DNA of 5,140 bases, from NCBI GenBank assembly GCA_015067375.1, contig SVMQ01000177.1, positions 1-5,140 on the forward strand, read 5' to 3'. How positions within the stretch are numbered: position 1 is the first letter of the stretch; the number at the start of each line of letters is the position of its first letter. This DNA comes from Oscillospiraceae bacterium. Lineage in GTDB: Bacteria; Bacillota; Clostridia; Oscillospirales; Ruminococcaceae. Of this stretch, positions 1-5,140 are shown one piece after another. A model generated the notes under the pieces. The model was given only the letters and a program-made list of their open reading frames with translations, had not been told where the DNA came from and made no database searches. A program made the position numbers and the translations under genes.

Positions 1-955
1 AGGCGATTATGATAACTATACATATCGCGCCGAAGCCCCATGTCGCTGAGATGAAATAGAACAGATGACCAAGCGTTGTCTTGACGAAGTTGCCAATGAA
101 TTCAGCACCTGCATCCGCTACACGTCCAAGCGTACTTTCAAGAGTGTTGCCGGGGGTCTTGTCGAGCGCCTCAGACAGCCACAGTACACGCTGAAAATGA
201 TCCTTGAGGATGTAGTCGAGCACAACTCCGGCGCCTAAGCTTGCAAAAAATCCCGTGAAGCAGAATATGCGCTTTTTCAAGAAGAAAAATGCGACCAGTA
301 CAGTAACGACACCTGCACCCAGCAGCGCCAGCATACGTCCGTGCGTCGCGTAGCCTGCCACCAGCGTAAGACCGCCAAGAACGGATAATATCTGCTTTTT
401 TACTGTGTTTTCGCAGGAAAGCGACTTGTACATGAGGAATATGAATACCCACGGCAGAATGTTGCAGGTCGTTTCATTCCATGTGAATTTTGTGAGCAGC
501 ATATAGCAGGGATAAAGACCGCAGATGAATGAAAAGAGGACTGACGCACCCTTCTTTATATCAAATGCGCGTCTGCTGAGATAGTAGACTATCACAGGCG
601 CAAAGCTCATCAATATGCCGTTTATCACCAGCATGAGCTTATACTGCAGAAAACCGTCGTCGGTCAGCAGGTATACAGGCGCATAAAACAGACCCTGCAG
701 ATAACCATAGTATCCTCCCGTGGAAACAGTTGACGACCAGTCGTAGCCGTTGACATAAGCGCCTACAGCTGCAACGCTGTACTCGTCAGGTGTCAGGTTG
801 AAGATAGTCGCGCACTGCGCCATAAGTATGTGGATGATAAGTGTGCCGATATACAGACACAGCATCACAAAGGCGTCAGTGTGTACAAAGCCTTTACGCA
901 CGGCAACGCTCTCGCTGCTCAGCTCTGAGTCTTTGGTATTTTCAAGGTCGTTCAT
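1..955 (-). CDS. GT-C-like multi-spanning membrane glycosyltransferase, partial (3' end beyond left edge); paralogue of the gene at 981-2834
   Basis: The reading frame is open from ATG at 955 to the window edge, giving 318 residues with the C-terminus missing. The start is fixed by a strong GGAGGA five bases upstream. After a polar N-terminus of about 25 residues comes a hydrophobic helix (about 27-48), then a TPDE motif (residues 55-58) in the first predicted outer loop, and several further hydrophobic segments. The protein aligns along its whole visible length with its upstream neighbour: PDE, GYYGYLQ-LFYAP (82-93), a YKLMLVINGIL stretch (105-115), FTWNE (157-161), GYATHGR (201-207) and GHLFYF (296-301) all have counterparts in the same order. 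An acidic pair in the first outer loop is typical of GT-C enzymes, which take sugars from polyprenyl-phosphate donors. The gene follows its paralogue by 25 nt and is probably co-transcribed. The family call is from topology and motifs; the sugar and acceptor cannot be read. Confidence in a real gene is high, in the function moderate. Confidence 0.88.
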   Translation of the reverse strand, partial: MNDLENTKDSELSSESVAVRKGFVHTDAFVMLCLYIGTLIIHILMAQCATIFNLTPDEYSVAAVGAYVNGYDWSSTVSTGGYYGYLQGLFYAPVYLLTDDGFLQYKLMLVINGILMSFAPVIVYYLSRRAFDIKKGASVLFSFICGLYPCYMLLTKFTWNETTCNILPWVFIFLMYKSLSCENTVKKQILSVLGGLTLVAGYATHGRMLALLGAGVVTVLVAFFFLKKRIFCFTGFFASLGAGVVLDYILKDHFQRVLWLSEALDKTPGNTLESTLGRVADAGAEFIGNFVKTTLGHLFYFISATWGFGAICIVIIIA

Positions 956-960
956 ATTTT

Positions 961-966
961 TCCTCC
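961..966 (-). promoter_or_regulatory. Ribosome binding site of the distal GT-C-like gene
   Basis: GGAGGA on the minus strand, five bases before the ATG at 955. It lies in the 25-nt gap after the preceding stop codon and is the strongest Shine-Dalgarno sequence in the operon. It decides the start of the partial gene. Confidence 0.85.
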
Positions 967-980
967 GCGAAGCTTGGAAC

Positions 981-2834
981 TCAATTTGATGTGTTCTTGT
1001 ACTTCATATAATCTCTTGCGGCATCGCCGTATGCAAGGATAGTGTGCTCCTCTGTCACTCCGATAACATCATAAACATCGGGAGTAAACGGAATATGCTC
1101 ACCGTTTTTGATGATAATTATACCCGTAGAAGGCAGGTTTTCGGTCTTTTTGATATATCGCACAGTCGCCTTGGGATTAAGGAACTGTACAAGTGCCGCG
1201 GTGCGCGACCCTGTGTTGAAGCTGATTATATCGGGAGAAAGGCTGTCATTGTACAGATACTCGCATATCGCCTGCGATGGAGCGATCTTCTCTGCATTCT
1301 CCTCCGCCCTCATGGGAAGATATTCAAACGCCGCGAACAGCGTGGTATAAGTGAATATCGCACAAGTGATCCCCGATATCAACTGCGTTTTAAATCTGCG
1401 CGTGCAGCACAGACATACCACAAACGCGGCAAATACGGTAAACACCATCGACGACATTATCACATAGCTGAGATCGGTAAATGATGTTGTGATATCCTCG
1501 CCTATCCTCCATGGCAACAGACCCAGTATAGGTGACTCACGATAACCGCCTGTCTTGAGCAGCGGAACAGAGGTCAGCACAAATCCCAGACAAATGTAGC
1601 CATAAATCGCCGCGCTGCCTGCTATCATATAGATCGTATAACCATATCTGAACAGGAATATCAGCGCCAGACATACAGCCAGCGGCGCAACATTGTCAGT
1701 GTATCTTCCGAAGATGATGAGATCCTTGATATCTCCAAACTGACCCGAATTGAATTTATACAGCACCGACAGCAGCAACGAGCCGCCCACTGCAAAAAAG
1801 CCATATATGCCAAACACCGTAACGCGAAGGCTGTACTTGTGCTTTACAGGCTCATACACGCGCGTGCCATCCTGATGCACCTGCTGTCTGTTTTTCTTCC
1901 ATTCGCTGATACGGCAGAAGCACAGCACGACAAAACACGCGACTGCAATAGCGCCAAGCCCCATAGTGGATGTGAAAAAAGTGTACAGATGACCAAACAG
2001 CGTGGCGATGAATCTGTCAAAGCCGCCCGCCTCAAACAGACCGCCTATCCTGTCAACAGCATTATCCATCGTGTTGCCTCTTGCCTTGCCATCCCATACC
2101 ACGTTCTGGATAAGCTTGCGGCAAAAATGCTCTGTCACAAAAGATACAGCACCCGTGACAAAAAACGTCGGCAGGTTCAATATATTTTCTCTGAACACGA
2201 ACCTTGCGATAAGCAAAGTAAGAACCAATGCTATTACCACCGCGATCAGACGCGAATGCGCTCCGTAGCACACCGCACAGGTGAAGCCTGCAAGCATGGA
2301 GAACGCAAACTTTGAATACTTGTTCTTTCTGTCCCATGCCATGAACACGCACCATATGAGCGCCCACGGAAGCAGGCTGGATATAGCCTCGTTCCAGATG
2401 AATTTGGAGTGCGCAACATAGGTTATATAAAATCCACAGCTCAGCGCAATTATAGACTTCTGCCAGACCTTCAGGATGCCGAGCTTAGACGCAAGGTGAT
2501 ATGCGATCATCGGAATGAAGCTTATCAGAACTCCGTTCATAACAAGCATCGCCTTGTACAGCGCATAGGGAGAGCCGAACACCAGCATCAGAGGCACATA
2601 GAACACCGCCTGAACGTATCCGTAATAATAGCCTATGGTGCTCATGAGCTGTGACCAGTCGCGGCCTGAGTAAAATGCTGCAATGCTGGCAATGCCGATC
2701 TCATCGGGATTAACAGCAGGAAGCTCCATATTGATCGACAGCAGTGCATGGATGACCACCGAAAAAGCAAACAGCAGGAACATAACGCCCCTGTCACCGA
2801 AGGTGGAATAAAAACGTTTAAGCTTTTCTGTCAT
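981..2834 (-). CDS. GT-C-like multi-spanning membrane glycosyltransferase, 617 aa
   Basis: This is a polytopic membrane protein with about ten or more hydrophobic helices, for example about residues 17-35, 75-87, 97-115, 126-141, 151-166, 178-211, 291-308, 337-359, 383-412 and 457-477. The first predicted outer loop carries NPDE (42-45), the place where GT-C enzymes (PMT, ArnT and relatives) have their catalytic acidic residue. A GRY motif follows at 376-378. A mostly polar tail of about 110 residues (508-617) follows the last helix and is predicted to lie outside the membrane. The family transfers sugars from polyprenyl-phosphate carriers to acceptors on the outer face; that this protein does so is inference. 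It starts at the ATG of a TAATG overlap with the GT2 gene, which would supply such a donor. AAAGAGG lies 13 bases upstream, rather far, so translation is probably coupled to the upstream gene. The next gene is a clear paralogue. A YfhO-like or other polytopic surface-polymer protein is an alternative, but less likely. Confidence 0.9.
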   Translation of the reverse strand: MTEKLKRFYSTFGDRGVMFLLFAFSVVIHALLSINMELPAVNPDEIGIASIAAFYSGRDWSQLMSTIGYYYGYVQAVFYVPLMLVFGSPYALYKAMLVMNGVLISFIPMIAYHLASKLGILKVWQKSIIALSCGFYITYVAHSKFIWNEAISSLLPWALIWCVFMAWDRKNKYSKFAFSMLAGFTCAVCYGAHSRLIAVVIALVLTLLIARFVFRENILNLPTFFVTGAVSFVTEHFCRKLIQNVVWDGKARGNTMDNAVDRIGGLFEAGGFDRFIATLFGHLYTFFTSTMGLGAIAVACFVVLCFCRISEWKKNRQQVHQDGTRVYEPVKHKYSLRVTVFGIYGFFAVGGSLLLSVLYKFNSGQFGDIKDLIIFGRYTDNVAPLAVCLALIFLFRYGYTIYMIAGSAAIYGYICLGFVLTSVPLLKTGGYRESPILGLLPWRIGEDITTSFTDLSYVIMSSMVFTVFAAFVVCLCCTRRFKTQLISGITCAIFTYTTLFAAFEYLPMRAEENAEKIAPSQAICEYLYNDSLSPDIISFNTGSRTAALVQFLNPKATVRYIKKTENLPSTGIIIIKNGEHIPFTPDVYDVIGVTEEHTILAYGDAARDYMKYKNTSN

Positions 2835-2836
2835 TA
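2834..2836 (-). promoter_or_regulatory. TAATG stop/start overlap between the GT2 and GT-C-like genes
   Basis: The TAA stop of the GT2 gene (2836-2834) shares its last base with the ATG of the GT-C-like gene (2834-2832). This arrangement is typical of translational coupling. The nearest purine-rich site, AAAGAGG at 2848-2854, is 13 bases from the ATG and so more distant than usual. Confidence 0.75.
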
Positions 2837-3829
2837 TTTTTCAATTTCCTCTTTGGAATAACTGCATACGTTGTAGTTCTTGCAGTCCGTATTGTTGTAT
2901 TCGATGCGCTTTACATGGAACAGTGTTTCATCCATCACCTTGCGGCAGCCCGAAATGGCATCCGCCACAAGTCCGAAAATGCCGATCTGGAATCCCACTA
3001 TAGCAAGCACTGCCATCAGCACCAGCGACTGGATGTGTCCATCGCCCTCGCCCAGGCACATATACACGATAAATCTTATGCCGAGAACCAGTGCCGCGAT
3101 AACGAACACCGACGCTATTCCAAGGAACGTCTTGAGCGGCTTTCTCATCACATAGTTGCGGATGATGGTGCCGCTGGAGCGCTTGATGTAGCCCCACATA
3201 GACTTGAACAGGCGGCTTTTTCTCAGCTCAGGGTTGGTGTTGATGTCAACCGACATTATCTTTGTCCTGTCCGCACCTGCAGTTATGATAGTTTCAAGTG
3301 TATAGGTGTAGTCGGACAGCACGTTGAGGTGCAGTGCAGCCTCTCTTGTGTAGGAGCGGAAGCCGCTCGTCGTATCCACTACATCAGTGCCGCTCGCCTT
3401 TCTTACCACGCTGCTGCCAAGCTTCTGCAGCTTCTTCTTCAGCGGCGAGAAATGCTCGATAGAGTCGGTGCGGCGGTTGCCGATGACCATTGTCGCCTTG
3501 CCCTCCAGCAGGGGGCGCACCAGCTTTTCGATATCGTGTCCGCTGTACTGGTTGTCCGCGTCAGTGTTTACAATGATATCCGCGCCCAGTCTCAGGCACG
3601 CGTCTATTCCTGCCATGAAACCCTTTGCAAGACCGCGGTTATGCACAAAGCTTACGATGTGATGTACACCAAGCTCCTTTGCGCGCTCTACGGTGTTGTC
3701 AGTGCTTCCGTCGTTGATTATGAGGTATTCTATCTCGTCTATGCCGTCGATATGACGCGGCAGGTCGTTTATAGTTACATCAAGAGTTTCCGCCTCGTTA
3801 TAGCAGGGTATCTGAATTATCAGCTTCAT
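2834..3829 (-). CDS. GT2 family polyprenyl-phosphate sugar synthase-like glycosyltransferase, 331 aa
   Basis: This is a DPM1/GtrB-like family 2 glycosyltransferase, expected to transfer a sugar from a nucleotide donor to a polyprenyl phosphate at the cytoplasmic membrane face. The N-terminal GT-A domain shows MKLIIQIPCYNE (1-12), the nucleotide-binding NDGSTDNT (39-46), the metal-binding DAD within NTDADNQY (88-95), GNRR (117-120) and SGFRSY (155-160). Two hydrophobic helices follow (about 234-258 and 267-290), then a basic segment (294-310) and a polar tail with Cys316 and Cys322. The frame is open 80 codons further upstream, but that extension overlaps the preceding gene and lacks family features. 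The start chosen gives the classical MKLIIQIPCYNE beginning, with AAAAGGA and GGACGG just upstream. It sits 26 nt after the RING-like gene and overlaps the GT-C-like gene by one base. The donor sugar (glucose, mannose, galactose, GlcNAc or other) cannot be decided from the sequence. Confidence 0.95.
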   Translation of the reverse strand: MKLIIQIPCYNEAETLDVTINDLPRHIDGIDEIEYLIINDGSTDNTVERAKELGVHHIVSFVHNRGLAKGFMAGIDACLRLGADIIVNTDADNQYSGHDIEKLVRPLLEGKATMVIGNRRTDSIEHFSPLKKKLQKLGSSVVRKASGTDVVDTTSGFRSYTREAALHLNVLSDYTYTLETIITAGADRTKIMSVDINTNPELRKSRLFKSMWGYIKRSSGTIIRNYVMRKPLKTFLGIASVFVIAALVLGIRFIVYMCLGEGDGHIQSLVLMAVLAIVGFQIGIFGLVADAISGCRKVMDETLFHVKRIEYNNTDCKNYNVCSYSKEEIEK

Positions 3830-3841
3830 TATTGTCGTCCG

Positions 3842-3848
3842 TCCTTTT
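3842..3848 (-). promoter_or_regulatory. Probable ribosome binding site of the GT2 gene
   Basis: AAAAGGA on the minus strand ends 12 bases before the ATG at 3829; the overlapping GGACGG (3839-3844) is closer at 9 bases. Together they support the start at 3829 rather than the open frame extending to 4069. Confidence 0.6.
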
Positions 3849-3855
3849 GTTTTAT

Positions 3856-4818
3856 TTATGGTAACAGGAAATGTGCAGGCAGCTCCCATACCAGCACGCT
3901 CACGATAGATGCCGCAAGCAGACCTATCACTATCCTGAGCTTGGAGGGCGCTCCGCTTTCGGTAAGCGCAGCATAGTAGCCCGCGGCATTTCCGTCGTCG
4001 TATGCGGCGCGTATCTTTTTTATCCTGCGCACACAGAATTTGTAGTAGATATAATCTCCGAATATGCACAGCAATATCAGCTCAGCAAAGCTTATGAAGC
4101 TGCACAAAACTGTCAGCTTGTTCAGCAGATCGACAGTACCCTGTGTGAATACGATTTCGGCATATTCAGCGTCGTACATCAGAAGCACCTCTGGCATAGA
4201 AGTCAGCGCACTCAGTAAAAGCAGCGCAATGCCCAACACATCCATCCTGCGATAAAATTGATGTATGGGTGCAAACATACCGGCACAGCAGTTGAGGAAC
4301 ACCTTTACAGGCTGTATGCGTCCGTTTTTGGGCAGACCCACTCTGAAAGCGGAAAACGCCTGCGAATAGTGTACGACGGATCTACCGGCAAAGTGGCACA
4401 GCTCCTTGCTGGATACGCCGTCCTCACCGCGCTTTTCGTCGTTTGTCAGCTCGCGTATCTTCTTGTACATCTCGAAGTAGGGGTTGAAATCCTTCATCTC
4501 CTCCACCTCGGGGATGCTGTTTTGTTCATCGGATGCGCTGTAATTCGGGATCTCAGCGTGATGAGGATCCGCGTTCTCAAACTGCTGCGGCTGTTCTGCT
4601 GCAGCTGCCTGTTCCGCACTCGCCGCCGCTTCCTCGTCGGGAAGCAGACCGTTCCACACAAAGCCGTCAGCGTGGAATCTCTCCACAGCGCAGGTACCTA
4701 TCTCCTTGTAGCAGGCTCTGTGATGCGGCGTGCCGCATTCAGGGCAAACAACTACATCGTCATTGTCAGTGAACCGCGCCCTGCACACAGGGCAAAGCTT
4801 GTCCGTAAATCTTGACAT
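3856..4818 (-). CDS. Prokaryotic RING-like zinc-finger protein with C-terminal DUF2628-like membrane domain, 320 aa
   Basis: The N-terminus holds a compact metal-binding module: CPVC (9-12), CPECG (25-29), His33, Cys36 and Cys43, the spacing of the prokaryotic RING-finger family (Prok-RING_1 type). A low-complexity linker rich in Ala, Glu and Gln follows (about 61-82). A region from about 132 (EDGVSSKEL) through FYRRM (188-192) resembles the DUF2628 pattern, where an Asn/aromatic stretch precedes a YRKM-like motif. Hydrophobic segments at about 193-215, 231-256 and 295-313 suggest three membrane helices, with a basic region between the second and third (about 263-270). The zinc domain is probably cytoplasmic. 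I chose the start at 4818 because AAAGG lies seven bases upstream; the in-frame ATG at 4851 lacks a well-spaced site. It is the first gene after the promoter and precedes the GT2 gene by 26 nt. The family has no established function known to me; a ubiquitin-ligase role should not be assumed. The domain names are from memory of the patterns. Confidence 0.9.
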   Translation of the reverse strand: MSRFTDKLCPVCRARFTDNDDVVVCPECGTPHHRACYKEIGTCAVERFHADGFVWNGLLPDEEAAASAEQAAAAEQPQQFENADPHHAEIPNYSASDEQNSIPEVEEMKDFNPYFEMYKKIRELTNDEKRGEDGVSSKELCHFAGRSVVHYSQAFSAFRVGLPKNGRIQPVKVFLNCCAGMFAPIHQFYRRMDVLGIALLLLSALTSMPEVLLMYDAEYAEIVFTQGTVDLLNKLTVLCSFISFAELILLCIFGDYIYYKFCVRRIKKIRAAYDDGNAAGYYAALTESGAPSKLRIVIGLLAASIVSVLVWELPAHFLLP

Positions 4819-4823
4819 TTTGT

Positions 4824-4830
4824 TTCCTTT
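4824..4830 (-). promoter_or_regulatory. Ribosome binding site of the RING-like/DUF2628-like gene
   Basis: AAAGGAA on the minus strand places AAAGG seven bases before the ATG at 4818, a standard spacing. It selects this start over the upstream in-frame ATG at 4851. Confidence 0.8.
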
Positions 4831-4847
4831 CCGTAAAATAACATGGT

Positions 4848-4863
4848 GCATGTCCTGTCATGC
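4848..4863 (-). repeat. Small inverted repeat in the operon leader
   Basis: GCATG and CATGC flank a six-base loop in the untranslated leader, about 30 nt upstream of the first start codon. The stem has only five pairs, so stability is modest. Two 8-bp palindromes (AAGCGCTT at 4865-4872 and TCAGCTGA at 4891-4898) lie in the same leader. No known riboswitch or T-box pattern was recognised and a regulatory role is unproven. Confidence 0.3.
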
Positions 4864-4942
4864 CAAGCGCTTCTGTTTGCGTGATACTGCTCAGCTGACT
4901 TGATCTCTGCGATATACCTCAAGGCATACATATACATTATTA

Positions 4943-4971
4943 AGTATACCACATTATCGGCGCAATTTCAA
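4943..4971 (-). promoter_or_regulatory. Sigma-A/sigma-70 type promoter of the glycosyltransferase operon
   Basis: On the minus strand TTGAAA (4966-4971, -35) is followed after exactly 17 bases by TATACT (4943-4948, -10). Each hexamer differs from consensus at one position and the spacing is ideal. Transcription would start near 4935-4937, giving a leader of about 118 nt before the ATG at 4818. The promoter lies just downstream of the terminator of the preceding gene, as expected for the start of an independent unit. No clear operator was seen. Confidence 0.85.
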
Positions 4972-5004
4972 CTAAAAATAGCGTTATAATGTGAAAATTT
5001 AAGG

Positions 5005-5033
5005 AAAAATCCGCCCGAAAATATCGGACGGAT
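5005..5033 (-). terminator. Rho-independent terminator of the upstream partial gene
   Basis: On the minus strand ATCCGTCCGA (5024-5033) pairs with TCGGGCGGAT (5009-5018) around a five-base loop. That is ten pairs with a single G-U wobble, followed directly by a run of Ts (5005-5008) and further T-rich sequence. On the plus strand the wobble becomes a C/A mismatch, so the hairpin favours minus-strand termination. It begins 13 bases after the stop codon at 5047, separating that gene from the operon. Confidence 0.9.
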
Positions 5034-5046
5034 GCAGGATATATAA

Positions 5047-5140
5047 TTATTTTTCACAGATGCTTCTTATCCAGCCTGTAACGCCATCGGGAAACCGTTC
5101 ATCGGCAGGTGTGCCGTTGTCGAACATCAGATCGTTCTGT
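5047..5140 (-). CDS. C-terminal end of an unrecognised protein, partial (5' end beyond right edge)
   Basis: A minus-strand frame is open from the window edge to a TAA at 5047, coding for the final 30 residues, ending in GVTGWIRSICEK. The fragment is polar and acidic, with no membrane segment and no motif I recognise, so no function is proposed. The reason for calling it a gene is the context: an uninterrupted frame on the same strand as the other genes, with a strong intrinsic terminator 13 bases after the stop. The terminator and the separate promoter downstream suggest it is not part of the glycosyltransferase operon. Confidence 0.7.
   Translation of the reverse strand, partial: QNDLMFDNGTPADERFPDGVTGWIRSICEK

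Noticed and set aside
171..452. Minus-strand frame of 93 codons within the distal GT-C-like gene
   Set aside because: It is in a different frame from the 318-residue protein that aligns with the upstream paralogue throughout this interval, so it is an overlapping shadow.
2915..3976. Plus-strand open frame of 353 codons
   Set aside because: It lies opposite the GT2 gene, whose protein has clear PCYNE, NDGSTDN and DAD motifs. The antisense translation has no recognisable domain and is a shadow of codon usage on the other strand.
3830..4069. Upstream in-frame extension of 80 codons on the GT2 gene
   Set aside because: The extension overlaps the end of the RING-like gene, is Arg/Cys-rich without family similarity, and the classical GT2 N-terminus begins at 3829 with purine-rich sites just upstream.
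4258..4815. Plus-strand open frame of 185 codons
   Set aside because: It is antisense to the RING-like/DUF2628-like gene, whose Cys pattern and membrane domain are coherent; no ribosome site or known motif supports the antisense frame.
4819..4851. Alternative start at 4851 for the RING-like protein, adding 11 residues
   Set aside because: AGGA upstream is only about one base from that ATG, too close, whereas the start at 4818 has AAAGG at seven bases and leads directly into the zinc-binding domain.
4752..4952. Minus-strand frame of 66 codons overlapping the RING-like gene start
   Set aside because: Its first ATG (4952) lies within the promoter, no Shine-Dalgarno site precedes any internal ATG at good spacing, and it runs out of frame into a well-supported gene. 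It is kept only as a low-grade leader observation.
4985..4990. Perfect TATAAT on the plus strand
   Set aside because: No -35-like hexamer at 16-18 bases upstream, no extended -10 TG, and no plus-strand gene follows in the window.

Overview
The window looks like chromosomal DNA from a low-to-moderate G+C Gram-positive anaerobe, probably a Ruminococcus-like member of the Clostridia. This is inferred from strong purine-rich Shine-Dalgarno sites, a consensus sigma-A promoter, and a RING-like zinc domain joined to a DUF2628-like membrane domain, a pairing I associate with Clostridia. No RNA gene, CRISPR array, insertion sequence or phage signal was seen. All supportable genes lie on the minus strand, so transcription runs from high to low coordinates.

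Layout in transcription order: (1) the last 30 codons of an unrecognised gene enter from the right edge and end at 5047, followed at once by a clear Rho-independent terminator (5005-5033). (2) A near-consensus promoter (4943-4971) opens a new transcription unit with a leader of about 118 nt. (3) Four tightly packed genes follow: a 320-residue protein with an N-terminal zinc-binding RING-like domain and a C-terminal membrane domain (3856-4818); a 331-residue GT2 glycosyltransferase of the polyprenyl-phosphate sugar synthase type with two C-terminal membrane helices (2834-3829); a 617-residue multi-spanning GT-C-like glycosyltransferase (981-2834); and a second, paralogous GT-C-like protein whose 3' end lies beyond the left edge (1-955). 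Gaps are 26 nt, a 1-nt stop/start overlap (TAATG), and 25 nt, so the four are very likely one operon. No stretch over 300 bases lacks a gene.

A reasonable working model, inferred from families: the GT2 enzyme loads a sugar from a nucleotide donor onto a polyprenyl phosphate at the inner membrane face. The two GT-C enzymes then use the lipid-linked sugar on the outer face to decorate a cell-surface glycan, teichoic acid or protein. No flippase is visible in the window. The role of the zinc-finger membrane protein at the head of the operon is unknown and is the least conventional part of the locus.
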